Source: Neoconidiobolus thromboides FSU 785
Taxonomy: Eukaryota > Entomophthoromycota > Entomophthoromycetes > Entomophthorales > Neoconidiobolaceae
Assembly (NCBI GenBank): GCA_025603075.1
Contig: MU626260.1
Location: forward strand, 248,001-312,000
Direction: 5' to 3'
Length of the DNA stretch: 64,000 nt
How positions within the stretch are numbered: the first letter of the stretch is position 1; every line of letters begins with the position of its first letter. Both the position numbers and the translations under genes were made by a program. Of this stretch, positions 25,216 to 38,190 are shown piece after piece. Under the pieces are notes generated by a model. The model saw only the letters and a program-made list of their open reading frames with translations. It was not told the DNA's origin and searched no databases.

Positions 25216-26331
25216 ATGCCATTATATGGGTTTGGTAGTAATAGTGGAAGTCAATTAGGACTTGGTTTTGAAAGTGATAAAGAAAAAAGTGTTGAAATTC
25301 ATATTGAAGATTTAAATTATCCTATTAAAAATATTTATGGAGGTGGAAATCATTGTGTTATTCAAGATATTCAGAACAATTATTTTATTTCAGGTTGTAA
25401 TAAATTTGGTCAATTAAATTACAAAGAGATGGGAAATATCAAGAATTATTTTCGATTCGAAAAAAATAAATATTGGAATGAAGAGGGAGAGAAAAAGGAA
25501 TGCAGGATTGAATCAATCAGTTTAGGGTTTAATCATACTATAATAGTTAAAAAAAACGGTGAAGAGGATAGTAATGAATCCACAGTATTTCTATTTGGTG
25601 ATAATACTTATCATCAATTAGGTCACAAAGATAAAAAAATACATTATCATCAAATCAATTTTTCTCAAAAAATTAAATCGGTTTATAGTGGAATTAAGCA
25701 TAGTATAATCTTAACAGAAGAAGGTAAAATATATGGCATGGGAGATAATAAATATGGTCAATTATTAAAGAATCCAAAAGAAAACAGATTTTTGATAGAA
25801 ATAACTGAAATAACTGAAGTAAAAGATATTATCGATATTAGTTTAGGTTTAGATCATACCGTGCTTTTAACAAAAGAAAATGAAATATTTATAGTAGGTA
25901 GAAATAATAAAGAACAATTAGCTAATAAGGAGATGAAATCAAGTTATAAACCTATTAAATTAGATTTAAATATTAAAGTTAAGGAAATTCACTCAGGTTG
26001 GTTTCATAATATAATAATGGATGATGAAAATAATATTTATAGTTTTGGTTCTAATCAATTAGGAGAATTGGCGATTGGAAAGAAAGATAATAATAATAAT
26101 AATAATAACATATTAAATAAAATTGAATTAAATAATATTAATAAAGTAAGTTTAGGCTCCAATTATAATTTGTATTTATTAAATAATAATGAATTATATA
26201 CAAACGGATGGAATGAACATTTTAATTGTATTGATGAAAATATCAGTATAATTTATGAACCAATACTAATTTATAATAATGTTATTAAATTTGGTAATGG
26301 GTATGCATTTACTATTATTTATATAAAATAA
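25216..26331 (+). CDS. RCC1-repeat protein, Ats1/Kti13-like
   Basis: Single exon, 371 residues, built of RCC1-type beta-propeller blades. The opening MPLYGFGSNSGSQLGLGFE and KNIYGGGNHCVIQ closely match yeast Ats1/Kti13, the Dph3 partner needed for Elongator-dependent tRNA wobble modification and diphthamide synthesis. Repeat signatures recur: VFLFGDNTYHQLGHKD, SGIKHSIILTEEGKIYGMGD, ISLGLDHTVLLTKENEIFIV, SGWFHNIIMDDENNIYSFGS. About six blades are visible, with a poly-Asn insert near residue 292. No RCC1 nuclear-import N-terminus is present, which argues against Ran exchange activity. Spaced 75 bp from the HAD gene and convergent with RPA1 (79 bp apart). Confidence 0.8.
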   Translation: MPLYGFGSNSGSQLGLGFESDKEKSVEIHIEDLNYPIKNIYGGGNHCVIQDIQNNYFISGCNKFGQLNYKEMGNIKNYFRFEKNKYWNEEGEKKECRIESISLGFNHTIIVKKNGEEDSNESTVFLFGDNTYHQLGHKDKKIHYHQINFSQKIKSVYSGIKHSIILTEEGKIYGMGDNKYGQLLKNPKENRFLIEITEITEVKDIIDISLGLDHTVLLTKENEIFIVGRNNKEQLANKEMKSSYKPIKLDLNIKVKEIHSGWFHNIIMDDENNIYSFGSNQLGELAIGKKDNNNNNNNILNKIELNNINKVSLGSNYNLYLLNNNELYTNGWNEHFNCIDENISIIYEPILIYNNVIKFGNGYAFTIIYIK

Positions 26332-26410
26332 AAAATATTAGCTATTAATTAATATTATATTTTAATATTTAATAAGCTAAGAATGTCAATTTTATTCATT
26401 TTATCAAAAT

Positions 26411-29181
26411 TTAATAAGAATTTAATATAGTTTTTAATTCTTCCATACGATTACTTGGTTCAATAACTTGAATATTACGAGCAGTGAATTTAACTCGAGT
26501 TTGATCCTATAAAGAAATTTAACAACTTGTTAATGTTATATTGTTATTGTTATAAAAACTTACAGCATAAGTATCTGGTTTACCAATTATATAAAACATA
26601 AATGGCTTAAATAATATATGACTAACGATTCGTTGTGGTTCATTAGTTTCATTCTATTTTAATAAGAAATTAATCAATTAATCATTGTTACTATTGTATA
26701 TTATAAACTTACTTTTCTTTGTTCAAATTCATTAGCTGAAAAACCTAACAAATTTACAGCTTGATCATGAAATAAATTGACCCAAATATCTTCATGAGAA
26801 TCCGATATAGAACAATTAATAATAAATCTAATTATTATTATAATAGTACCATTAATATATTATACATGTAAATTTATATACTATTATTACCTATAATCTG
26901 GATTTTCAAAATTACGATTACATTTAGCACAATACCAACCGTCTGAAGATTCAATTACTTTTTTATTACAATTCTCTGATGGACATGCTGGATAAGTTGC
27001 ACCATCTTTAATTTTTGTAATCCATGCAATACAACTAAATTTTTCGGGCTAAATTAAATAAAACAAAATTAATTTAATGTATATTACTGTTATTATTTAA
27101 ATATAAACTTACATTATTTCTACCGAATTCATTATCATTTTTAATAATATCCAACTGTTTTATTTCACAATTACCCATATCCATACCACCCATATTATTA
27201 TTGGCTAAAGTTCTAAAATTAGTATTATTATTATTACTGTTATACCTAATAAAAACAAAAATAAATTAAACGTTAATAATGATTATTTGGTTATTTTTAA
27301 TAATCAAAATTACCAATGTTTTAATTCATAAGCTTGATTGATTTCTGGATTAATATTTACAATACTTGTTCCGACAGTTGACAAACTTTTGCCTTGAAAT
27401 TCCCCAATCTTGACAGAATGTAATGCAACTATATCTCCAATAGTACCATTAAAGCTAGTTGCTAATTCATTCCATAATGTGAATTTAATACTTGTTGCTG
27501 AAGAATCAACTAATGTCATTTCTCTTTTTTTAAACTAAACAAATTATAAGTAATAGATACTATTTTTAGTAATTATTGTTAATAAATTTAACTTACTTCT
27601 TTATTTTGTTTAGCTGACGTAAATTCAATAATGTCACTAATATCCGTAATTACTCCAATAACATCTAAATATAAATTGATTTAATATACTGTATTATATT
27701 TTATTGTATTATTTATTATTATTATATTATGTATTATTACCAACAATGGAATTGACATCTTTTAATTCAATATCAGAAATAGGTATGAATTCATAATGAA
27801 CTTTAACTTGATGTTCTTCGTCACACTAAAAAAATAAAAATAAATGAATGATTATGTATTAAATAAAATTTACCTTAATAGCTTCTGAAACCGAAGTAAA
27901 AGTTAATTCATAATCATTCTTTAATGTCGAATATTTTTTATTAGCTTGTCCAATTCTTAAATTACTAATATAATAGCTCTAAATATATAAATATTATATT
28001 GATATAACACTAATGATAATCATTTACCTTATTAACTTCTAACAAAGAACCAAATTTATCACATTGTTCATTAAATGCAGTAGCTCGAATTTCCCCACTA
28101 TCATCCATAAAATGAATATTAATTAATCTACCTGGCCCTTTGGCATTATTGTATTGTCGTATATCCCCTTTGAAAGAAACTACTGCTTTAATTGTCCATC
28201 TTATTTTATAATAAATAAACAACAAAATGAATAAACAAAACAAAATAAATTACTTATTCTGAAATGGATTTAAATTTGAAATTGGTATAATTCTCATACC
28301 CTCCGGAATAGAATCATTTATATTACTATAACGTTAATTTTAGTTAATTTAATTATATCTATTTACTTTCAATATTTACCTGTTTTGATTCATATTTGGA
28401 TTAGAATTATTGTTAAAACTTTGATTATTATTACTATTAAAACTTTGATTAAAGCTATTGTTATGATTATTTTCTTGTTTAGGCGTTGGATTATTAATAT
28501 TGTTATTTAAATTCGGTTGAAAATTTTGAATAGGATTTTGCATCCCAGCTACCTGTGGATGGGCATTATTATTAGGATTATTATTAATGGCTGGATCTTC
28601 TAAAATATGACCTGGATTATATAAAGCATTAACTTCACGAATAATGATATATCTATTCATTGAATATTATTAATATCAACAATTAAAATTAAATAGTCAT
28701 TATTTTATCTTCTAATTACCTTTTTCCATTAAAATCAGCAAATTGTCCATTAACTAAATGAATTAATAAATAATTTTGGATGTAGCCGGAATGTAATTTT
28801 TCATTTAATTCGACTGAGAAGTAAACTAAATAAAATTAAAAAAAATATTAGTTTTAATCCATTTACTATCATTTAGCCAATTTTCTTACCTTGAATTTTA
28901 CTTTCGCCATCCCAACAAAGAGCTCTAATTGTTTTTTAAAAAAATAGTTAATTAATTGATATTCAATAAAAGGATATATATTATAATTTGGCTTAGTTTA
29001 GTTTAATTCAATCTAATAATACTCACTTATATCTTTTATTTGGATCATTATCATTAGCACCTTGATTATTTTTAATAGAAACTACTTGTAAAATAACTTG
29101 GCCTGGATAATCTTCAAAGATACCATTACCGCTAGCCGAAAATTTACCAAACCCTTTACTAAGTTGATATTGTTGATTCAT
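26411..29181 (-). CDS. RFA1: replication protein A large subunit (RPA1/Rfa1)
   Basis: Large subunit of the heterotrimeric single-strand DNA-binding protein used in replication, repair and recombination. Start at 29181: MNQQYQLSKGFGKFSASGNG, the N-terminal OB domain (DBD-F). An Asn-rich linker follows (around 28380-28620). DBD-A has WTIKAVVSFKGDIRQYNNAK and GEIRATAFNEQCDKF, and DBD-B follows with VGTSIVNINPEINQAYELKHW. DBD-C carries the zinc ribbon ACPSENCNKK...WYCAKCNRNF (C-x4-C, then C-x2-C). The C-terminus is VIEPSNRMEELKTILNSY-stop. About a dozen introns of 45-90 nt. Only approximate exon edges were traced inside; domain order and motifs are clear. Confidence 0.92.
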
Positions 29182-29574
29182 TTTTTTAAAATTTAATAAT
29201 ATTATTAAAAGAAAGTTGAATTTTAAAGATGGTACTTTCTCAATTTTATTGATTTTGATTTTTTCATAGATTTGAAAGCTTTTTGAGTTGTGTTTCTGGA
29301 TCTTGTTTGTTTGATTGGTGAATATATTCTAAACTAGAATCGGATTGATTCAAATTCAGTGCAACGTGTTAGATTTAAGCAATGTAATTTACTATATTAA
29401 AACACGTAATAAAGATATATGGAAAGTGTTAAAAGACTAAGCTAGGAAATCAATGTAATTTATTTAATATATATTACTAAAGATAAGTTGATTTATATAA
29501 AATAGAATTAACAGTATAAAACTCAACAAAATAAACTGTAAAAATGAATAAAAAAAGATTGATATTTATTTGAG
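29182..29574. other. intergenic, no gene seen
   Basis: RPA1 promoter side and FHIP 3' flank, AT-rich. Confidence 0.55.
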
Positions 29575-32500
29575 TTATAAAAAGAGTACTTGATCAATCC
29601 CAAAACCTCTTCGTACTTGAATAGCAGCTAATATTTCTTTAATACATTCTTGTAAGATAAGTACATTATCTAAAAAGATTGTATGATTTTTAAATTCAAC
29701 ATCCAATTCTTTATTTTGAAATAATTGAGTAAATGAATGATGCATTGAAGGAGAAGGTGGTGGATTGGGAGTTGAAATGGCTTCCAAAAAGGAGAATTTC
29801 CTTTGGGGTTTATTTTGTTGTTTTTGTTGAACTGAAGATAAATCTTTTGTGTTTTGATTATAAGATAATGATAATGTACGCTGAATAAAAGAAGTAGTTG
29901 ATTGAGATTGTTTATCAATATGTTCTTGTTGTTGTAATGGGGAATTATGTAAATTTAATGTATCATAGTTACCTCCCATAATAGCTGAAGTTTGTTTATC
30001 AAAATTAAATAAGTTTAATTGCTTTCGACGTTCTTCTAACCAAAGATCAAATTTATTATTTTTAATTCGAAATTCATCGACTTGTTGTGCTAATTGATTT
30101 AAGATATCAAATAAAGGTGGTGGTGGACATGGTATTTGTTGTATTTTTAATAAGTTATTTTCTTCTTCTTCTTCATCTTCAGAATCTGAAATAAAACCTT
30201 CTAATGGATTAACTTCATAAACTTCTTCTTCTTCTTCAGAATCTTCTTTAGTTATATTAGTATCAATAGTTATTGATAATCCACTGCTCTTTTCTTTTTT
30301 AAATTTTGTTTGAGCAGGACTTAATTTTTGTTTAGATTGTTTATATTTAATCAAATTTAATTGAAAACAAACTAATTCGTCTAATTTAATATAAGGACAA
30401 CAAGCCAAACCAAACAACACATTAGACAATACTAAATTCAATTCACATGGATTATTAAAAAAATTAGATAGTAACTCTAATAAAATTTGTAATATTGGTT
30501 CATTTCTTTTTAAATGATGCTGCTGTAATGAATAATCATTTTCTTGTCTCCCATAATCTTTAACTAATTCAATTGTATTATTATTATTATTATTATTATT
30601 ATTTTTAATTAATATTGTATGTTGTCTTGTATGCCCTTTACTTTTAGCTTGTTCTTTTCGAATATGATTAGACAATTTATAATTATTATACATTGATTCT
30701 ACTTGTTTTATATAAGGTTCATAACCTGGTATAAAGCCGTCTTTATTAAATCTTGGATCCATATTATTAATTAATAAAAAATATGATTGAATTTCTTGAT
30801 GATGATTGCTAATAGTTGTATATGGTTTTTGTTTAAAATGATGAATTTTTTCTTTTTCTGCTTCTTCAAAAGTTGGAATTGTTGGTGATAATACTCTTGA
30901 AGTAGGTGGTAAGGTAACTGGTAAACAATTTTCTTGCCCTAATAATAATAATAAATACTGTGCATGTCCGTTAATTATTGTATTTAATAATTTTAAAGCA
31001 GAAATACTAGTTGGTATTGATTTGGATTGTAAATTATTAAATAATAAATCTTTTAAGTTAAAAGCTAAATGTGCTTTATTTTTATTTGCTTTCATTTCTC
31101 GAATACTATTTTCTGATAATATACTATTAGTTTCTGTATTTCTTCTTGCTCTTTCTTCTTTATTACTATTAAATGATTTGATAGAACTAGTTTCACTATT
31201 AGTCATTTTATCTTTATGTAAAATATCTTCTTCTTCACTATTAATAAGAAATCGAATAAATAAATCTACTAATTCACCATCCTTAAGTGTACTTAATATA
31301 ATTTCAATATACGAAATAACAGCAACAGCAGATCCATCTAAATCACTTGATTCCATCATCGAGTGGTATAAAATAGATTCTAAAAACACACTTTTAATAT
31401 CTGATAATAAAGCCATACAAATAGCTCTTGATGGACATCTTTGTAAAATATCTTGACAAAATTCTAATGTCTTTAAAAAAGAATCAATTAATATTTTAAA
31501 TTGAGGGGATGAAGACACTTGAAAATCATCTAATCCATCTTCATCATTTAACTCTTTACTACGTGTTAATTTAAATTGAATTCGATCCTCATCTACATAT
31601 TTAACTAATAATTTACGTGGTAATTGAGAATATAAAGCTCCTAACCCAGCTGATAAAATAGGACAAAGGTCCGAATGATATAATATATAATCTCTAAAAT
31701 TACCTCCTGCAACTTCAATTAGAAATAGCAATCCTGTTCTTGCATAATCTCCCGATTTCCCTTCTCTATGAACAAACCTTAACAAATAAGAAAATAATAA
31801 ACATTCATATTGTGGGCTATCATTTTCATTTAATATAATCTTTGGTTTAATGTCTTCATCATTGGTATATTCCCCAGTTAAGTTAGCAATTTCTTCTTTA
31901 TTTAATGGACTTCCTTGTTTTTGAGGGGTAGTTAACCATTTCTTATCGTAAAAAAAGATATTCAATAAAGGAGGAGAAGAGTGAATCTTTGAACAAAGAG
32001 TATATAATAAATCAATCAAATCATCCACATAAAAATTATTAAACTTATCCATTTGGTTATCAGTATCTTCCTTTATACAAAGTTTCAATAATTTTAACGT
32101 GGGTATATGAATTGGAGAATGAATTAAAAATTTAACGTCTAATAGGTTAACTAAAGTAGATACAAATCGAATAGTTTCACCACGAATACCCAATGGAAAA
32201 TCAGATTCTGATATATTGACTAAAATATTTAACACCCCATGTTTTAACATATATTCCATACAAGCTCCAGTTTGATCATCTTCTAATTTAATTTCTTCTT
32301 GTACTAAAGTATCGACCATTAATTTTAAATAACTAGGAATTTCTGTTAATTGAACATGTACTTTTCGATTCGGTTTTTGATCTTGAATAAAATAAGTACT
32401 CTATTGAAATTAGTTGTTAATGTTTAATAGGAATTTAAATAGCAGAATATTATAATAACTTACATGAATAAAAGTCCAGCAGGTATGAAATTTTTCTAAT

Positions 32501-32577
32501 TGCGCGCTAGAGCTTAATCTTCCACTCCCCTTACCACTTAAGCTTAGTTGTTTTTTTAATCGGTTGAACAGTTCCAT
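29575..32577 (-). CDS. FHIP/FAM160 (RAI16-like) family protein
   Basis: Large helical-repeat protein of the FTS-Hook-interacting family; animal FHIP1B and Aspergillus FhipA link early endosomes to dynein through Hook. Exon 1 is 32577-32464 (MELFNRLKKQLSLSGKGSGR), exon 2 is 32400-29575, together 979 residues. Family-like segments are YMLKHGVLNILVNISES, FPLGIRGETIRFVSTLVNLL and GDYARTGLLFLIEVAGGNF. The centre is interrupted by low-complexity stretches: poly-Asn near 30590, an acidic Glu/Asp run near 30160-30240 and a Gln-rich tail. The second half contains ILQILLELLSNFFNNPCELN and a C-terminal helical segment FLDNVLILQECIKEILAAIQ. The family assignment rests on the N-terminal third. Confidence 0.75.
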
Positions 32578-33685
32578 TATTTTAATAAAACTATAGATTA
32601 GATTGAGTGTTGTTTTTTAAAAAAGTTAGAGCCACACGTTGAATTTTATTGGTTCAAAATCCAATTACTATTAATTTGGAATTCTTTTTGAAAGGGTATA
32701 AATTATCTAATTTAATTACTCAAATATTGTCCAATATGCTTAATTTCAATGTCTACAGGGCTGATATTTGTAAAATAGATTTGGTAACAATGCTTTTTTT
32801 ATAAAAACGGAGTTATTTAAAATGTTGCTTTTATAATAATTTTAGCAATTTTCATTAGTTTTTTAAAAATAAAGGACCATTTTTACCCCTAATGACCGGT
32901 TGGTTTATTTAATGAAAAAAAATGGTATATGGCAATTCTTTTTTTAATTCAAGATAAAAGCGTCTTGTGTATTTTAGTTTAAAGAGAAGAGATTTATTAA
33001 CAAGAGGTTTATGGAGAATACTATATTTTATTGAGATAAATTAGAGCTGAAATTGAAAATTTCCTCCAAAACATCTTATCACACTTATTTTCAAATAATA
33101 GTAATAAAAAAGCGTTATCAAAACGATATAACGAGAACAGTCAAATAATATCGAACAAACGTAATTTAAAAAATACTTAACTATTATTTAAATTTAAAAG
33201 AAACAATTATCACCTAAAGTTAGCAAAATAAGTAGTATACATCATTTATTAAATATTAATATCTAAAGCTTATTTAATAAAACTAAATGGTATCGTTGAT
33301 AGAATATAAAATTAACAAATATTCCCATATGCTACATCTCGAGCCTTTAGTCAAACAAGTTTTAGTATTGCTGCTGTATCTTTTAATGTTTTTTTCCTCT
33401 CAACTAATACATTTCTATTAATAAACATATCTAATGATTTGATCTTCGTAGTTGAATCTATTGTCCCTTGTGATGACCTTGATGTTGTAATAATTACTTA
33501 GCTTAACCTACATTCCTCCGAAAAAATAAAAATAAAAGGAACTTACTAATATACTACTATTGATACACTTAAATTAAATATCGCTTTTTTTAACTTATAG
33601 CCTTTGAAATACTTTAAATAAGATTTCCCTTTATTAGGTATTCGATAAGAAATACTAAAGATAAAGTACTCCAATCGAAGAATAT
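32578..33685. other. intergenic 1.1 kb
   Basis: FHIP upstream region and RPS23 3' flank. A minus-strand open stretch at 33351-33497 of 48 codons (contains KIKSLDMFINRNVLVERKK) has no start or partner exon and is left uncalled. Confidence 0.5.
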
Positions 33686-34408
<723 letters not shown>

Positions 34409-34953
34409 TTTGTACTAAATACTTGTTGAGATATCAAAAGGAGGATTTGTTCACTTCTTCCCAATAATTATATTTCGTCCCTTATTTACTAGAAATTTGA
34501 TTCTAGTTAGCAGACAAATTGACTTTTTTGGTAACTCGCTTTTGATTCGTTCCCAATATTTAGCTAGTTTTATTTTTTTACTAAAGCTTGAATATAAAAT
34601 CAATATTATTAATTTTAAAAAATAGATTAGTACTAATAAAATACTATAATTTAAAATAAACGTTAACGTATATTTTGTTTACTGTATAAATTATTTAAAA
34701 AAATGAAAAAATGCCAATATATAAACTACTAAATAAGCTGTTAAAAAAAATTAATATATATTTCATAAAACAATAGTAATTAACAGTTCAATGATAGCTT
34801 TTTTGTTATTGGAATTTCAATACATTTACTTGATACTTTTTTGATCATATCTATTACATAAAAATATTAAACAATGTACCATAACTCTAACATAGAGCAA
34901 CTAACGTAAAATGTATATAAAAAGTCACGTATAAAAGAGTTTGACAACAAAAA

Positions 34954-35021
34954 AGATCTTAATAGAGAATTGAACCCTAGACCTCTTACACCCAAAGTGA
35001 GAATCACACCAATAAGCTATT
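34954..35021 (-). pseudogene. tRNA-Pro relic
   Basis: On the minus strand it carries GTGTGATTCTCACTTTGGGT and GGTCTAGGGTTCAATTCTCT, the anticodon and T-arm regions of the tRNA-Pro at 18670. The D arm is partly deleted, the acceptor ends do not pair, and the anticodon stem is mismatched. Confidence 0.8.
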
Positions 35022-35141
35022 TAATAACCTATTTCAGTTTATTAATAAATATATAAACATCTTTTATCCTAGTTTCCTATGCTTTAGTAGCAACCTAATC
35101 CATTTAATTGATCTTTAGTTAATTTATAAAAATTAACTTTT

Positions 35142-35247
35142 TAATGAGGATGTATTTTTTTGAGGAATTTTACTAATAATCGTTCCGCTCAAGTAGCACT
35201 TAAAAAATGAAAAAAGTAATGAAACCAAAAAAAACATCACCAATATT
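35142..35247 (-). mobile_element. foldback MITE copy 6
   Basis: TTAATGAGGATGTATTTTTT ... GTAGCACTTAAAAAATG ... AACATCACCAATATT. Ends have drifted. Confidence 0.8.
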
Positions 35248-35565
35248 AATTAGATTTCTTAATATATGTACTTTTCTTTCTTATTCTATAATGTTATGTG
35301 CGATTTCGTTTTTAGGGGTTATTGGTATATTTCAATACCTGTGCGCTGTTCGAATAATAAAAGTTAACATTTTGAATATTTTTATTGAAAATAGTTTAAT
35401 ATGTTGAAATAGAATAAATTGTTAAATATATAATAGAGTGCTGAAAATAAAATAAAAACAATTGATTAGGTGAATAACATAAAATTAATTGATATTGAAT
35501 TATTAAATGCTATATTTACAATCGAAGTTAAATAAATTGATTTTAAGGCATGTAAGAATGTAAGA

Positions 35566-35671
35566 TATAGGGATGTATTTTTGTGTTCAAGAATTTTACT
35601 AACGAATTTTCCGCTCAAATAGCGCTTAAAAAATGGAAAAATAATGAAGTAAAAAAAAACACTCCCATATA
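35566..35671 (-). mobile_element. foldback MITE copy 7
   Basis: TATAGGGATGTATTTTTGTG ... CTCAAATAGCGCTTAAAAAA ... ACACTCCCATATA. Confidence 0.87.
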
Positions 35672-35853
35672 AATCTCTAAATATAACAATTAAAAATTCT
35701 AAAATAAGCTTCTCATTTATCTCTTTTATCAGAGTTTCTATTGCCATATAATTGAAAAAATATAAAGTTGCTCATTTTAAATCCAATTAAGCGTGAAGTA
35801 TGGAATTTAATAACATCTCATTTACAATGTTTAATAAGTTCATTGATGTTATT

Positions 35854-35955
35854 AAATGAGGATATTTTTGGCTTCATTATTTTTTCCATCTTTTAAGTAC
35901 TGTTTAAGTGGAAAATTGTTGGTAAAATTCTTAAACACAAAAATCCATCCCCAAA
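35854..35955 (+). mobile_element. foldback MITE copy 8
   Basis: AAATGAGGATATTTTTGGC ... TTTTAAGTACTGTTTAAGTG ... AATCCATCCCCAAAT. Confidence 0.82.
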
Positions 35956-36169
35956 TGTTTACTAAACTTTTCGTTTAGTGTAGGGCATAAATTTCAGCCC
36001 ATTGGGTTCCAAAAATTAATCCAGCTCTTAGATTAAAACTTATAAAAGATCTTAAGAGGCTAATTTAAGACACATCGCCATGTGACTTTCAGGCTAATTC
36101 GCTTTTATGAAGCTATCAAACCACAAGAACTTGAACGTTGTCCTCATTAGTATTATCTCATGTCTTCTT

Positions 36170-36230
36170 TAGTCATACAAAGGATTGAGTTTGTTGTTTC
36201 CATAGTCATACCGTTAGACCATTAAACCTC
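36170..36230 (-). pseudogene. tRNA-Pro 5'-half relic
   Basis: Minus strand begins GAGGTTTAATGGTCTAACGG then TATGACT, matching the acceptor and D-arm half of the tRNA-Pro gene at 22 of 27 positions. The 3' half has decayed beyond folding. Confidence 0.5.
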
Positions 36231-36826
36231 ACTAATAGTTATAATAAAACTATAAAAATCCTTTACATAAAAAATATTATAAGTTATAATAGTTTATTTC
36301 AATTAAAATGAAACTAATGTTATTATAATGTCTGTCTATATTAAAGTTTTTAAATTATTCTTTAATCTAATATAGTACATGTAATATTGCTAATGTTAAC
36401 ATTCGCTGCTTTTGATTGTTAAAATTAGCCCTCTTTCTTTTTAAAGCTATATAATAACATATAACGTTTTTATTAATACCAGCTTTCAAAAAAAAACATT
36501 AAATCCTATTCTCATATTAATATTTAACTTTCACTTAGTTTCAATAATCGAATAAATTAGCAAATAATTTGGTCAATAATTTTTATTTTTTTTAAAAATT
36601 TTAATTTCTATTAAATTTTTGACCTAAAATTTAATAAGGTAATTTATTTATACCTACCTTAATAAAACTATGTATAATTTCTATTATTATAATAATGGAG
36701 CTCATATCTTTCTGAAAGCTTCCAATAGTATTATAATAAATAAGATATTTTATAAAAATAGCCTAGTAAAAGTTTCATTATTTATTTACTAAAATAATGT
36801 AATCAATGGCATTATAACAAAAAACA

Positions 36827-36931
36827 CATGAAGATGTATTTTTTTGTTTAAGGATTTTGCTAACAATTTTTGCACTCAAATAGCGCTTAAAAGATGGGAA
36901 GTGATGAAGCCAAAAAAAACGAGCCCATATT
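36827..36931 (-). mobile_element. foldback MITE copy 9
   Basis: CATGAAGATGTATTTTTTTG ... CTCAAATAGCGCTTAAAAGA ... CGAGCCCATAT. Confidence 0.82.
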
Positions 36932-37126
36932 TTATAAACTACTTTAATCCATCAGTACTCGTTTATTTTAGATTATTCGTCATAATAACAGTATAGTTTA
37001 AGGCATTAAATTGTGAAACTTCAGAACAAGAAGATAGGCAGAAGAGTTGAATAGGAAGTAGATAATCAAGGTATAAATTTTGATGGACTAACAAAGACCA
37101 TTGGATATTCCTAGTCTAACATAACA

Positions 37127-37232
37127 ATATGAGAGCATTTTTTTGACTTCATTACTTTTTCCATTTTTTAAGTGCTATTTAAGTAGAAAATTTGTTAGTG
37201 AAATTCTTAAATACAAAAATATATCCCTATAC
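37127..37232 (+). mobile_element. foldback MITE copy 10
   Basis: AATATGAGAGCATTTTTTTG ... CCATTTTTTAAGTGCTATTT ... ATATATCCCTATAC. Confidence 0.82.
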
Positions 37233-38190
37233 CCTATTTTTACTTAATTTTAATTAAAACGCTTTATACAAATCTAGGATAGTTTGAAATAATATATTTA
37301 TTATAATAATAAAATTATTATAAAATCAATTACGGATGTTATTATATTTATTATATTGTGGAGTTAGTTATAATCTTTGATTCATTCAATTGAATCAACT
37401 CATGTGTCAAATATTTAAAACAATATTTATAACCAATATTTAGTATTATGTCCTATTTTAACTATAACTATTTAATTGTACAAATTTAAACATTAATGAA
37501 ATAATCAAGTGCTTTTGTAGAGTTAACCAAAATAATAGGATCAAATATATTAAGGTTTCAATTTAAAATACCTTTATTTCTATTGTAATTATTTAATTAT
37601 ATTGTTTATTAATACGATTATTATTATTCAAGCTATTTATTTATTTATACATTATTAAAAGTAAATAAGATATTTTCATAAAGAGATAATAAAAGATGAA
37701 CTGTATTAAATTATTATAGGATAATAAATTAAAAGTGGTTATTATATAATTAAATTGTTATTGTAAAATAGTTTTTATAATGACATGGGGTCTAGTAATA
37801 AAATATATGATATAATGATTCTGACAACGTATTTTATCATATTAGTTATATTATTACTTTTACTAATAATTACTAGTCAATCATTATTTCTGATTTTTTT
37901 AAAAATAGATTATTTCATAAATAATATCATATATTAATCTATTATAAAGTCCATAGTCAAAATAAACTATAAATTCTCTGGCATTTTTCTTGGTATTTGG
38001 GGCTTTTAAACTTTATTGGGAGATGTTCTTAAGGCTTTAGGTCACTAATAAATTATTATTAAAAAAGAGATAATAAAAATGGAAATTATGAAATTAAAAA
38101 ACAGAATTCAAATTCAAATATTGTTAACTTTGTTTTCTTTTTTAAATTTAAAAAGCTTCCTTTTTTCTTATCCTTTGTTTGTTTTAAATA

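Larger units (their letters stand above)
34409..38190. other. gene-free 3.8 kb, MITE and tRNA-relic rich
   Basis: Lies between the divergent RPS23 and kelch genes. It holds five foldback elements (35142-37232) and two tRNA-Pro relics. The rest is AT-rich with no convincing coding sequence. Confidence 0.65.

Noticed and set aside
33351-33497. 48-codon minus-strand frame downstream of RPS23
   Set aside because: No ATG at its left border, no partner exon, and no recognisable family.
35207-35747. ORFs running through foldback elements near 35.2-35.7 kb
   Set aside because: They translate element sequence and its flanks; the elements carry no coding capacity elsewhere in the window.
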